Assembly: GCF_021088345.1 (NCBI RefSeq)
Contig: NZ_CP088156.1
Span: forward strand, 2,356,001-2,420,000
DNA length: 64,000 bases
Origin: Bradyrhizobium ontarionense
GTDB taxonomy: Bacteria > Pseudomonadota > Alphaproteobacteria > Rhizobiales > Xanthobacteraceae
Direction: 5' to 3'
Both the position numbers and the translations under genes were made by a program. This document shows positions 45,795-56,925 of the stretch, piece after piece. The notes beneath the pieces were generated by a model that did no database searches, had not been told where the DNA came from, and saw nothing but the letters and a program-made list of their open reading frames with translations. How positions within the stretch are numbered: the first letter of the stretch is position 1; each line of letters opens with the position of its first letter.

Positions 45795-46159
45795 CGGACA
45801 CGATTTTCATCAAGGGCGTCCTCATCCATGCGCGCCACGGCGTGATGGAGCACGAGAACGAGGTCGGGCAGCGCTTCGTCATCGATCTCGAACTTTACAC
45901 GGACCTGTCGGACTCCTCCCGCAGCGACCGCCTGGCAGACACCGTGTCCTATTCCCACGTGGTGGAAACGGCGACCGCGGCGTTCAAGGATACCAACTAC
46001 CGCCTGCTCGAGCGTGCCGCCGGGGCGGTGGCCGACGCGATCCTGTCGACCTTTGCGCGCATCCGTGCCGTCAAGGTCACGGTGCACAAGCCGCATGCGC
46101 CGATCGCTGCCATCTTCGAGGATGTCGGCATCGTGCTGACCCGCTCGCGCCATCCGTGA
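45791..46159 (+). CDS. folB: dihydroneopterin aldolase
   Basis: The 122-residue enzyme splits dihydroneopterin to 6-hydroxymethyl-dihydropterin and glycolaldehyde. Family residues are clear: IFIKGVLIHARHGVMEHENEVGQRFVIDLEL in segments with the catalytic-region Glu, then TVSYSHVVETA, YRLLERAAGAVADAIL with the key Glu, and VTVHKPHAPI with the conserved Lys. The start overlaps the folP stop by four bases, and its stop overlaps a possible GTG start of folK. Confidence 0.94.
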   Translation: MTDTIFIKGVLIHARHGVMEHENEVGQRFVIDLELYTDLSDSSRSDRLADTVSYSHVVETATAAFKDTNYRLLERAAGAVADAILSTFARIRAVKVTVHKPHAPIAAIFEDVGIVLTRSRHP

Positions 46160-46164
46160 CCGCG

Positions 46165-46656
46165 ATGGCCAGCGCGCTCATTGCTCTCGGCGGCAATGTC
46201 GGCGACGTCAGGGCGACCTTTCAGAACGCCATTCCGGAGATATGCCGGCGTGCCGAAGCCACGCTTGTGGCGCGTTCCTGCGACTATGTCACCCCGCCCT
46301 GGGGCGAGGAGCAGCAGCCGCCCTTCATCAATGCCTGCATCGAGATAGCAACGGCGACGGCCCCGCGGCCGCTGCTCGGCATTCTGCACGAGGTCGAGCG
46401 CATGTTCGGCCGCAATCGTGCGCAGGAGACGCGGTGGGGCCCGCGGACGCTCGACCTCGACCTGATCGCCTATGACGACGTGATCGTCGACACGCCCGAT
46501 CTCACTCTGCCGCATCCGCGCCTGTTCGAACGCGGCTTCGTGCTGGTACCGCTCGCCGAAATCGCCCCGGCGCGCCGGATCGCCGGACGCCGCGTCGACG
46601 AGGCCGCGACGCGCGTTTCGCGCGACGGAATCCGGCCGCTGCCCTCCCCCGAATAG
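46165..46656 (+). CDS. folK: 2-amino-4-hydroxy-6-hydroxymethyldihydropteridine diphosphokinase
   Basis: FolK transfers diphosphate from ATP to hydroxymethyl-dihydropterin, giving the FolP substrate. The 163-residue protein has IALGGNVGDVRATFQNAI, the YVTPPWG segment, FINACIEI, and the signature RWGPRTLDLDLIAYDDVIV with HPRLFERGFVLVPLAEIAP. A GTG at 46156, overlapping the folB stop as GTGA, would add three residues and may be the coupled start. With folP and folB it completes a compact folate operon; later steps are not here. Confidence 0.94.
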   Translation: MASALIALGGNVGDVRATFQNAIPEICRRAEATLVARSCDYVTPPWGEEQQPPFINACIEIATATAPRPLLGILHEVERMFGRNRAQETRWGPRTLDLDLIAYDDVIVDTPDLTLPHPRLFERGFVLVPLAEIAPARRIAGRRVDEAATRVSRDGIRPLPSPE

Positions 46657-46759
46657 CTAAGACCCGTGGCCAAACAACCGTTTGGCTTGGCGGTCGCGAC
46701 GTGGCATTTTGCGCCCCAACAACCTGCGAGAACAGACGCCCCCGGGAGACGCGAGCCGC

Positions 46760-48625
46760 ATGACGACCGACACCGAACAGCTGCGATTGGGCGCCGATTT
46801 TGCTCCGGCCAGCGAGGCGGACTGGCGCAAGCTGGTCGACGGCGTGCTGAAGGGCGCGGCTTTCGAGAAGCTGGTCGGCAAGACCTATGACGGGCTGAAG
46901 ATCCAGCCGATCTACACGCGCGCCAAAAATGCTGCGCCGATCGCCGGCCGCGCCCCTGCTGCGGCCTGGCAGGTCATGCAGCGCGTCGATCATCCCGATC
47001 CGGCCCAAGCCAACACGCAGGCGCTGCGCGATCTCGAGAACGGCGCGACCGGGTTGACGCTCGTGTTCGCCGGCGCCAATTCCGCACATGGCTTCGGCCT
47101 CACTCCGAGCGCAGACGCAGTGGCGCGCGCCCTCGACGGCGTGCATCTCGACGCTGCGATTGCGATCGAATTGCAGCTCGGAGAGGCGTCGCTGTCGGCC
47201 GCCTCGCTGCTCGCCGACTACGTCAAGCAGCGCGGCTTCAAGCCTGCAGCCTGCGACATCCGGTTCGGGCTCGATCCGATCGGCGATGCGGCCAGCCGCG
47301 GCGCGAGCGCGCATGACGCGTCGACGCTCGGCGGCAACTCGGGCTCGCTGGTCAAGCAGCTGCATGACGCCGGCTTCAACGGCCCCTTCCTCGCTGCGGA
47401 CGGCCGCGTCGTGCACGACGCCGGCGGATCGGAGGCGCAGGAGCTCGCCTTCGTGCTCGCATCCGGCGTCGCCTATCTGCGCACGCTGGAAGCCGGCGGC
47501 GTTGCGCTCGAGACCGCGCGCGAGCTGATCTCAGCGCGGCTCGCCGCCGACACTGATCAGTTCCTGACCCTGGCGAAATTCCGCAGCCTGCGGCGGCTGT
47601 GGGCGCGCATCGAGGAGGCCTGTGGGCTGGCACCAAAGCCCCTCTTCGTCTCCGGCGAGACGGCGTGGCGGATGCTCACCCGGCGCGATCCGTATGTGAA
47701 CATGCTGCGCGCCACCATCGCGACGTTCGCGGCCGGCCTCGGCGGCGCCAATGCAGTGACCGTTCTCCCGCACACCGCGGCGCTCGGTCTGCCCGATGCG
47801 TTCGCGCGCCGCGTCGCGCGTAACACGCAGCTGGTCCTGCTCGAAGAGAGCAACCTCGCCCGGGTTGCCGATCCCGCCGCCGGCGCTGGCGGCATCGAGG
47901 CGCTGACCAACGAATTGTGCACGACGGCCTGGGCGCTATTCCAGGAGATCGAAAAGGCCGGCGGCATTGTCGCCGCCCTGCAATCCGGGATGATCCAGGC
48001 CAAGATCGCCGCGATCCGCGAGACGCGCGCGGCCGACATCGCCAAGCGGCGGGATGTGCTGACCGGCGCCAGCGAGTTCCCCAATCTCGGCGAGGCCGAG
48101 GTGGCGGTCGAAGCCGTTGCGCCGGTGGCCCTGCCGCCGCCTGCGAAACCCGCGCTGACCTTCGCGACGCTGACGCCCGTCCGGCTTGCGGAAGGGTTCG
48201 AGCGGCTGCGCGACCGCTCGGACAGCCTGCTCAAGAGCAAAGGCCAGCGGCCGTCCGTCTTCCTCGCCAATCTCGGCACCGCCGCCGACTTCACCGCGCG
48301 CGCGACCTTCGCGCGCAGCTTCTTCGAGACCGGCGGCATTGCGGCGATCGATGGCGAAGGTACGTCCGATCCGGCCGCCCTCGCGGCCGTCTACCGCGCC
48401 TCGGGTGCCCCAATCGTCTGTCTCTGCTCGTCCGACAAGGTCTATGCCGAGGCGGCGGCTGCGGCGGCCAAGGCCCTTCAGAAGGCGGGCGCGCGACATA
48501 TCTATGTCGCAGGCCGCGGCGGCGAGCAGGAGGCCGCGCTGCGCGAGGCGGGCGTCAATGCCTTCGTCTTCGCCGGCGGCGACGCGCTGAAGGCGCTCGA
48601 GGACGCCTATACGCATCTGGAGTGA
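46760..48625 (+). CDS. mutA: methylmalonyl-CoA mutase small (beta) subunit
   Basis: The 621-residue protein is the non-catalytic subunit of the B12-dependent mutase that turns (R)-methylmalonyl-CoA into succinyl-CoA. It has the TIM-barrel half (GLKIQPIYTR, GATGLTLVFAGA, RLWARIEEACG, TIATFAAGLGGANAVTVLPH, RNTQLVLLEESNLARVADPAAGAGGIEALT), and a C-terminal cobalamin-domain-like part that lacks the DxHxxG motif, as expected. Start 46760 (MTTDTEQLRLGADF) is the family start. A GFA-family gene and the large subunit gene follow closely. Confidence 0.93.
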   Translation: MTTDTEQLRLGADFAPASEADWRKLVDGVLKGAAFEKLVGKTYDGLKIQPIYTRAKNAAPIAGRAPAAAWQVMQRVDHPDPAQANTQALRDLENGATGLTLVFAGANSAHGFGLTPSADAVARALDGVHLDAAIAIELQLGEASLSAASLLADYVKQRGFKPAACDIRFGLDPIGDAASRGASAHDASTLGGNSGSLVKQLHDAGFNGPFLAADGRVVHDAGGSEAQELAFVLASGVAYLRTLEAGGVALETARELISARLAADTDQFLTLAKFRSLRRLWARIEEACGLAPKPLFVSGETAWRMLTRRDPYVNMLRATIATFAAGLGGANAVTVLPHTAALGLPDAFARRVARNTQLVLLEESNLARVADPAAGAGGIEALTNELCTTAWALFQEIEKAGGIVAALQSGMIQAKIAAIRETRAADIAKRRDVLTGASEFPNLGEAEVAVEAVAPVALPPPAKPALTFATLTPVRLAEGFERLRDRSDSLLKSKGQRPSVFLANLGTAADFTARATFARSFFETGGIAAIDGEGTSDPAALAAVYRASGAPIVCLCSSDKVYAEAAAAAAKALQKAGARHIYVAGRGGEQEAALREAGVNAFVFAGGDALKALEDAYTHLE

Positions 48626-48627
48626 GC

Positions 48628-49092
48628 ATGACCGACGAAAGCAAACCCGTGCTGACCGGCGGCTGCCAATGCGGCGCCATCCGCTACGCACTGACGACGG
48701 CGCCGAACAAGGTGAGCATCTGTCACTGCCGGATGTGCCAGAAGGCATCAGGCGCGCCGTTCGCGTCGTTCGCCGAAATCGATCGCGAGAACTTCGTCTG
48801 GACACGCGGCAAGCCGGCCACGTTCCGCTCCTCCTCGATCGCCGAGCGCGACTTCTGCGCCGCCTGCGGCACCCCGCTGAGCTTTCACCGCATCGATGGA
48901 CCGCGCATCGAGATCATGACGGGCACCTTCGACCGGCCAGACCGCGTGGTACCGACGCGGCAATATGGCTCGGAATCCCGGCTCGGCTGGGTGGTCGCGA
49001 TTGCCAATCTGCCGAGCCAGACCACGCAGCAGAACTACGGCCCGGAAAAGATGGCGACCATATCAAGCCATCAGCATCCGGATCATGATTGA
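48628..49092 (+). CDS. GFA-family (CENP-V/GFA) zinc protein
   Basis: A 154-residue protein with the zinc-binding GFA fold: GGCQCGAIRYAL, VSICHCRMCQKASGAPFASF and ERDFCAACGTPLSFHR supply the conserved Cys residues. Family members were named for glutathione-dependent formaldehyde activation, but most have no proven activity. It lies between the two mutase subunit genes, two bases after mutA and 19 before mutB, so it is surely co-transcribed. That position suggests a link with the mutase pathway, which I cannot specify. Confidence 0.9.
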   Translation: MTDESKPVLTGGCQCGAIRYALTTAPNKVSICHCRMCQKASGAPFASFAEIDRENFVWTRGKPATFRSSSIAERDFCAACGTPLSFHRIDGPRIEIMTGTFDRPDRVVPTRQYGSESRLGWVVAIANLPSQTTQQNYGPEKMATISSHQHPDHD

Positions 49093-49111
49093 GAGATGAG
49101 GACGCCGGGCA

Positions 49112-51268
<2,157 letters not shown>

Positions 51269-51398
51269 CTTTCATTTCCACGCATTGCGCCTGACATCTT
51301 GACGCGCGGCTCCGAGTGGTCGCGCGGTCCGCCTGGGCGGCGCCGAACCTTTACGGCACCTGGGCACACGAACGACCAGGAACCGGATCATATTTCCC

Positions 51399-52178
51399 AT
51401 GCATTCTGCCAGATTGTCTTTCGCTGTTCTCCTGCTCGGCCTTCTATCGTTGTCCTCCGCGCTGGCCGCCGAATCCAAGCCCGACGCCACCATCAACACC
51501 AAGGCGCTCGAGGCCAATGTGACGCTCGATTCCCAGATCAAGGCCGACGCGCCGCTCGCCGCCTATTGCCTCGCCGACGGCAGGAAGTGGATCGACAAGC
51601 AGGCCGGCGATGCCGCCAAGGAGCGCAAGCAGGATCCGCAAGCATTCCACGACGGCAAATGGTCGTTCGAGCGCAAATATTCCGTCCGCTCGGTGGTGGC
51701 CGACCGCTATGTCAGCATCATCAGGGACGACTACATGGACACCCGCGCCGCGCATCCCAACAGCGACGTCAACACCATCCTGTGGGACCGGACCCAGAGC
51801 AAGCCGATCAGCATCCGGCCGTTCTTCGCCGAGACGGCCGACAACGGTCCGACCATGACCGCGATGCTCAACGCGGCGATCGCCGCACTCAAGGCCGAGA
51901 AGAAGAAGCGCGGCGCAGCCGATACCGCCACCGCCGAGTGGTTCAAGGACCTTCAGCCCACGCTCTTGAAGATCGGCGCCGTGACGCTGGCGCCGTCAAC
52001 CCTGCCCGGCAAGAGCTCCGGACTCACCTTCCATTATCCGCCTTACGCAGTCGGCCCCTATGCCGAGGGCCAGTACGTCGCGTTCGTGCCATGGGAGACG
52101 CTGAAGCCGTATCTCAGCTCCGAGGGCCAAACGATCTTCGGCGGTGCCAGGCCGAAGGGCGACGCGGAAGAGAATTGA
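51399..52178 (+). CDS. secreted DUF3298-type (RsiV/PdaC-like) protein
   Basis: The 259-residue protein has a signal peptide (MHSARLSFAVLLLGLLSLSSALA-AES) and a periplasmic domain like DUF3298: YSVRSVVADRYVSIIRDDYMDTRAAHPNSDVNTILWD in segments, then a closing LTFHYPPYAVGPYAEGQYVAFVPWETLKPYL, which is the family's most conserved part. Related domains occur in RsiV and PdaC as lysozyme- or glycan-binding parts. Its role here is unknown. It follows mutB in the same direction after 130 bases. Confidence 0.85.
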   Translation: MHSARLSFAVLLLGLLSLSSALAAESKPDATINTKALEANVTLDSQIKADAPLAAYCLADGRKWIDKQAGDAAKERKQDPQAFHDGKWSFERKYSVRSVVADRYVSIIRDDYMDTRAAHPNSDVNTILWDRTQSKPISIRPFFAETADNGPTMTAMLNAAIAALKAEKKKRGAADTATAEWFKDLQPTLLKIGAVTLAPSTLPGKSSGLTFHYPPYAVGPYAEGQYVAFVPWETLKPYLSSEGQTIFGGARPKGDAEEN

Positions 52179-52250
52179 TCTCCCGCAGACGTGCAAGAAG
52201 GCCTTGCGTCCGCAGGCCGGGGCCACGGCCGGCGGATCAAAGCGAGCACC

Positions 52251-52718
52251 TCAGGCCGGACGCGCCAGCGCTCTGGCCAGCGAATGGGTCCAGTCGGGGA
52301 TCCAGGACTGGAACAGCGCCTGCCAGCGGTCGGCATCCTGCGGTTCGGCCTCGAGTGCCACCGACCATTCGATGAAGGTGCGATTGCCCTGCACGATTTC
52401 GCGCAGGCTCATCGTGCCTTCATAGCGCACCGGCGACACCGGCCGGGACGCAAGCTCGTCCGGAAAAGGCAGCGGTTCGATGCCGGCATAGGTCAGCGAA
52501 TGCGCGGCATCGGAATGGGCCACAAGGCGCTGGCGGACCCAGAGGCCGAGGTAGCAGAAGCGCCTGATCGCACCGACGTCGTCGCCGCGCCTGTCGTCTT
52601 CGATCACGCTTTCGCTGACGCCCTCGATATAGGCCGGGTAATTGTTGAAGTCGCGGATCAGCGACCAGACTGTGGTCAGGGGATGATCGAGAACGGCGCT
52701 GTAATAGGCTGCGGTCAT
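52251..52718 (-). CDS. SRPBCC-family protein (START-like fold)
   Basis: The 155-residue protein starts MTAAYYSAVLDHPLTTVWSLIRDFNNYPAYI, typical of polyketide-cyclase/SRPBCC proteins, continues with RRFCYLGLWVRQRLVAHSD and SPVRYEGTMSLREIVQGNRTFIEWSVALEAEP, and ends with a long helix. Such proteins bind hydrophobic ligands. Substrate is unknown. The start at 52718 is preferred; an upstream frame to 52805 lacks family likeness. The gene is antisense between mutB and meaB and divergent from meaB. Confidence 0.85.
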   Translation of the reverse strand: MTAAYYSAVLDHPLTTVWSLIRDFNNYPAYIEGVSESVIEDDRRGDDVGAIRRFCYLGLWVRQRLVAHSDAAHSLTYAGIEPLPFPDELASRPVSPVRYEGTMSLREIVQGNRTFIEWSVALEAEPQDADRWQALFQSWIPDWTHSLARALARPA

Positions 52719-52858
52719 GGTCTTTTCCGTCCGTTGAAGGCGTTCGACCATGGCGTTCAGGGAGCGCGCAACCCACCCGATTTCCGAGCGGCCGGCGACG
52801 GTCATGCCGTTATCCCCGATACCCTCGCCTCGCCCGCGCAGCCGTTGTAAACCAAAGC

Positions 52859-53851
52859 ATGAGCCCGCCGAAGAACGCCGCCCCGGATATCGCCACCTTA
52901 GCCCATGACTTGCACGCCGGCAGCCGCGCCGCGCTGGCGCGCGCGATCACGCTGGTCGAGAGCCGCCGCGCCGATCATCAGGCGGCGGCGCGCGAGCTGG
53001 TGCAGGCGCTGCTGCCACAGACGGGGAAAGCGATCCGCGTTGGCATCACCGGTTCGCCCGGCGTCGGCAAGTCGACCACGATCGATGCGCTCGGCATGTA
53101 CCTGATCGAGCAGGACCACAAGGTCGCGGTGCTCGCCGTGGACCCCTCCTCCGCACGCACCGGCGGGTCCATCCTGGGCGACAAGACGCGGATGGCACGG
53201 CTGTCCCATCACGAGCACGCCTTCATCCGGCCCTCGCCGTCGTCGGGCACGCTCGGCGGGGTCGCCGCCAAAACCCGCGAGGCGATGCTGCTGTGCGAGG
53301 CCGCGGGCTTCGACGTGGTCCTGGTCGAGACCGTCGGCATCGGCCAGTCCGAGACTGCGGTCTGCGACATGACCGATTTCTTCCTCGCTTTGATGCTGCC
53401 GGGCGGCGGCGACGAGCTGCAGGGCATCAAGAAGGGCCTGGTCGAGCTCGCGGACATGATCGCGATCAACAAGGCCGACGGCGACAACGTCAAGCGCGCC
53501 AACATCACCGCCGCCGACTATCGCGGCGCGCTGCATCTGCTGAGTCCGCGCTCCGAGCACTGGCATCCACCGGTCGTGACCTATTCCGCAATGGCGGGTG
53601 CCGGCATTGCCGAGCTCTGGCAGAAGGTCCTCGACCACCGCAAGGCGATGATCGCTTCCGGCGAGTTCGCCGCGCGCCGCCGCGACCAGCAGGTGAAGTG
53701 GATGTGGACCATGCTGGAGCAGCGCCTGATGGCGCGGCTGCGCACCGATCCATCCATTCGCGCGAAGGTGAGAAAGCTCGAGACCGACGTCGCGGAGGGT
53801 CGCGTCGCGCCGGCGCTCGCGGCCGAGCGCCTCGCGGAGATGCTGGCATGA
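52859..53851 (+). CDS. meaB: methylmalonyl-CoA mutase-associated GTPase MeaB
   Basis: MeaB is a GTPase that guards and reloads B12 in methylmalonyl-CoA mutase. The 330-residue protein shows a P-loop GSPGVGKST at about residue 65, AVDPSSARTGGSILGDKTRM, the G3-like VETVGIGQSETAVCDMTDFFL, and the NKADGDN guanine-specificity motif. A C-terminal helical dimerisation region follows. Its stop overlaps the pyroglutamyl peptidase start (ATGA). Confidence 0.95.
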   Translation: MSPPKNAAPDIATLAHDLHAGSRAALARAITLVESRRADHQAAARELVQALLPQTGKAIRVGITGSPGVGKSTTIDALGMYLIEQDHKVAVLAVDPSSARTGGSILGDKTRMARLSHHEHAFIRPSPSSGTLGGVAAKTREAMLLCEAAGFDVVLVETVGIGQSETAVCDMTDFFLALMLPGGGDELQGIKKGLVELADMIAINKADGDNVKRANITAADYRGALHLLSPRSEHWHPPVVTYSAMAGAGIAELWQKVLDHRKAMIASGEFAARRRDQQVKWMWTMLEQRLMARLRTDPSIRAKVRKLETDVAEGRVAPALAAERLAEMLA

Positions 53852-54504
53852 GCGAGCCGCTTCGTATCCTGCTGACCGGCTTCGGGCCGTTTCCCGGCGC
53901 GCCGTTCAATCCGACCATGCCGCTGGTGAAGCGGCTGTCGGAGCTTCGCCGTCCCGCCTTCGACGACGTCAGCATCACCAGCCATATCTTTCACGTCACC
54001 TACCGCACCGTCGATCGCGAGCTGCCCGAGCTGATCGCCGAACGACGCCCGCATGCCCTCTTGATGTTCGGACTCGCCGCGCGAACGTCCTATCTCCGGA
54101 TCGAGACGCGCGCCCGCAATGCAGTCACGACCACCTTCCCCGACGCCGACCGCAATGTCGCGCGCAAGGGCACCATCGTCGCGGGCGCGGCTGCGATACC
54201 GTTCGGGCCGCATACGGAGCGGCTGCTGCGCGCCGCACGGGCGACGGGGATCGACGCGCGGCCATCACGCGACGCCGGCAGTTATCTCTGTAACTATCTG
54301 AGCTGGCGAGCGATCGAGGCTACCAGAGCCGTCGAGGGGCCGCGGCTCGCTTCGTTCATTCATATTCCCCCGCTGCCGAGGGCAGGCACGTCGTTGCCGC
54401 ACGGCAGCTCGCGCATCACGCTGGAGGCGCTCGTCGACGCCGGCGAGGCCGTGCTGATGGAGCTGGTGAAGCTGACCCGTCAGGCATGTCACCGGACGCC
54501 GTGA
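53848..54504 (+). CDS. pyrrolidone-carboxylate (pyroglutamyl) peptidase-like protein
   Basis: The 218-residue protein is of the C15 cysteine peptidase fold that removes N-terminal pyroglutamate. It opens ILLTGFGPFPGAPFNPTMPLV, and the catalytic set E86 (LRIETRARN), C148 (SYLCNYLSW) and H172 (FIHIPPLP) has the family spacing. The sequence between is more divergent than in classical Pcp. Coupled by overlap to meaB, which is unusual for a peptidase and may be only transcriptional convenience. Confidence 0.88.
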   Translation: MSEPLRILLTGFGPFPGAPFNPTMPLVKRLSELRRPAFDDVSITSHIFHVTYRTVDRELPELIAERRPHALLMFGLAARTSYLRIETRARNAVTTTFPDADRNVARKGTIVAGAAAIPFGPHTERLLRAARATGIDARPSRDAGSYLCNYLSWRAIEATRAVEGPRLASFIHIPPLPRAGTSLPHGSSRITLEALVDAGEAVLMELVKLTRQACHRTP

Positions 54505-54573
54505 TCCGATCGAGTCGTTATCGGTCTGCTCGCCGCCCGTGCATACTGACAAGAAAAGAGCGGAGGCAGAACG

Positions 54574-55020
54574 ATGAAACTGGACATCGATACCGCGCCG
54601 ATTCTGGCGGGTTCGCGTTACCCCGACGGCTTCAATGATCAATGCCGGGACATGTTTCGACGCCGGCTGGCGAAAGCCGCGGGCCTGACGCAGGTCGGCA
54701 TCAATCTGTTGGAGCTGCCGCCGGGCGCCTGGTCGAGCCAACGGCATTGGCACACCCAGGCGGAAGAATTCGTCTATGTCGTCGACGGCGAGGTCGTGCT
54801 GGTGACCGAAGGGCGCGAGGACATCCTGCGGCGCGGCGATTGCGCTGCTTTTCTACCCAATGATGCCAACGGTCATCATCTGCAGAACCGATCCCAGACC
54901 ATCGCACGTGTTCTGGAGATCGGTTCGCCTGTGACCCGCAACGATGAATGCCACTATCCGGACATCGATCTTCACGCCACAGCGTCCGGCCATTTCCATA
55001 AGGACGGGACGCCGTACTGA
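54574..55020 (+). CDS. cupin-domain protein
   Basis: A 148-residue single-domain cupin. The first cupin motif is WHTQAEEFVYVVDGEVVLVTEG near residue 59, with His and Glu as metal ligands, and the second is GDCAAFLPNDANGHHLQNRS. The tail (DECHYPDIDLH) is typical of the subgroup with a conserved YPD. Enzyme or sugar-binding role unknown. GGAGG lies eight bases before the start. Confidence 0.88.
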   Translation: MKLDIDTAPILAGSRYPDGFNDQCRDMFRRRLAKAAGLTQVGINLLELPPGAWSSQRHWHTQAEEFVYVVDGEVVLVTEGREDILRRGDCAAFLPNDANGHHLQNRSQTIARVLEIGSPVTRNDECHYPDIDLHATASGHFHKDGTPY

Positions 55021-55033
55021 TCAGGGCCCGACG

Positions 55034-55321
55034 TCAGACGCTCCAGCGGCGCCGACCGCCAAATCCTCCGCCGATCAGGCGCAGGATGAGCAGCAGAACC
55101 ACGGCACCGATGAAGGCGTTGATGATCGCGGCGACAATTCCGACGCCGAGATGGATGCCGAGCTGCGGCAACAGCCAATTGCCGATGAAGGCGCCGACGA
55201 GGCCAACCAGCAGGTCGCCGATCAGGCCGAAACCACCGCCCTCCATGACACGTCCCGCCAGCCACCCGGCGACGATCCCGACGAACACGATAACCAGTAA
55301 GCTCTCATTGGATAGATGCAT
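55034..55321 (-). CDS. GlsB/YeaQ/YmgE-family membrane protein
   Basis: The 95-residue protein has three membrane helices and the family pattern GIVAGWLAGRVMEGGGFGLIGDLLVGLVGAFIGNWL, then the Arg-rich end. These transglycosylase-associated proteins are linked to general stress response. GGAGAGG upstream supports the start. Convergent with the cupin gene, 13 bases apart. Confidence 0.92.
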   Translation of the reverse strand: MHLSNESLLVIVFVGIVAGWLAGRVMEGGGFGLIGDLLVGLVGAFIGNWLLPQLGIHLGVGIVAAIINAFIGAVVLLLILRLIGGGFGGRRRWSV

Positions 55322-55547
55322 GACCCTCTCCTCGTCGATCCATTATGGGATCAATGTCGGCGAGTCCTATTGGTTCCCTCGGGAGAGGCTCACCCGTTCG
55401 ACGGGCAACCAATGCCAGCGGCGATCCGATGTGAAGCTTTAACCCTACCTGCAACTATCCCAGGCGCCGGCGCTCATCCTCAGCATCAGCATTGAGGCTT
55501 TCCGCTTAAGTCACGGCAGCACGTCATTTTTGCGCGAGGCGCTGACC

Positions 55548-56921
55548 ATGGACGTCCATCGCCGCCGCCTTCTGGCTGGATCGGCTGCCGGTGCCGCCGG
55601 GGCAGTGGCCTTGCCGGTGAATGCCGCATGGGCCGCCCCCTTGATCTCCACGCTTGGCCGCGATGCCACGCAATATGGCGTCAAGCCGAACAGTCCCGAT
55701 GACCAGACCCGCGCGCTGCAGCGCGCGATCGACGAGGCGGCGCGCGCGCAGATGCCGCTGGCGCTGCCGCCCGGCACCTATCGCAGCGCGATGCTGCGCC
55801 TCGCCGCAGGCAGCCAATTGGTCGGCGTTCGCGGCGCAACCAGGCTCGTCTTCTCCGGCGGCGGTCCATCCCTGCTATCAGCAGAAGGCGCCGACGGCAT
55901 CGGCATAGCCGGCGTGTCGCTCGACGGCGGCGCCATCGCCCTGCCGCCGCGCCGTGGTCTGCTGCATCTCGCTGGCGTCCGCGACGCCCGCATCGTCGAT
56001 TGCGAGATCACCCGGTCCGGTGGCGCCGGCATCTGGCTCGAACAGGTGTCGGGCGAGCTCAGCGGCAACATCCTCACCGACATCGCCTCGACCGCCATCG
56101 TATCGTTCGACGCGCTCGGCCTGATCGTGGCGCGCAACACCATCAGGGGCACCCGCGACAACGGCATCGAGATCCTGCGCACCGCGCTCGGCGACGACGG
56201 CACGATGGTGACAGACAATCGCATCGAGGACATCAAGGCCGGCCCCGGCGGCTCCGGCCAGTACGGCAACGCCATCAACGCCTTCCGCGCCGGCAACGTG
56301 ATCATCAGCGGCAACCGCATCAGGAACTGCGACTACTCGGCGGTGCGCGGCAACTCGGCGTCCAACATCCAGATCGTCGGCAACAGCGTCACCGACGTGC
56401 GCGAGGTCGCGCTCTATTCGGAATTCTCGTTCGAGGGCGCGGTCATCAGCGGCAACACGGTGGACGGCGCCGCGTTCGGCGTCTCCGTCTGCAACTTCAA
56501 CGAAGGCGGCCGTATCGCGGTCGTCCAGGGCAACGTCATCCGCAACCTGATTCCAAAGCGGCCGATCGGCACCGCGCCCGACGACGAAGCCGGCATCGGC
56601 ATCTATGTCGAGGCCGACTCCTCCGTGACCGGCAACGTCGTCGAGAACGCCCCGTCCTACGGCATCGTCGCCGGCTGGGGCCGCTATCTCCGGGACGTCG
56701 TCATTTCCGGCAACGTGATCCGCAATGCCCTGGCGGGCGTCGGCGTCTCCGTCGTTCCAGGCGCCGGCACGGCGATCGTCAGCAACAACATGATTTCAGG
56801 CACGCCGCGTGGCGCCGTGATCGGCCTCGATCACATCAAGGCCGTTACCGGTGACCTGACCCAGGAGAACGCGCAGCGATTTGCGCAGTTGAGCGTCAAC
56901 GGCAACGCCGTCCCACGATGA
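55548..56921 (+). CDS. TAT-exported beta-helix repeat protein (TIGR03808 type)
   Basis: The 457-residue protein has a twin-arginine signal (HRRRLLAGSAAGAAGAVALPVNAAWA) and a body of right-handed beta-helix repeats: many N-x-I/V-x-G/x-N steps, such as GNILTDIASTAIVSFD, ARNTIRGTRDNGIEIL, SGNRIRNCDYSAVRGNS, GNVVENAPSYGIVAGWG. This is the layout of the TIGR03808 family, usually paired with a TIGR03809 gene, as here. Folded export into the periplasm is expected; the function is unknown. A GAGG nine bases before the ATG supports the start. Confidence 0.87.
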   Translation: MDVHRRRLLAGSAAGAAGAVALPVNAAWAAPLISTLGRDATQYGVKPNSPDDQTRALQRAIDEAARAQMPLALPPGTYRSAMLRLAAGSQLVGVRGATRLVFSGGGPSLLSAEGADGIGIAGVSLDGGAIALPPRRGLLHLAGVRDARIVDCEITRSGGAGIWLEQVSGELSGNILTDIASTAIVSFDALGLIVARNTIRGTRDNGIEILRTALGDDGTMVTDNRIEDIKAGPGGSGQYGNAINAFRAGNVIISGNRIRNCDYSAVRGNSASNIQIVGNSVTDVREVALYSEFSFEGAVISGNTVDGAAFGVSVCNFNEGGRIAVVQGNVIRNLIPKRPIGTAPDDEAGIGIYVEADSSVTGNVVENAPSYGIVAGWGRYLRDVVISGNVIRNALAGVGVSVVPGAGTAIVSNNMISGTPRGAVIGLDHIKAVTGDLTQENAQRFAQLSVNGNAVPR

Positions 56922-56925
56922 TCGC

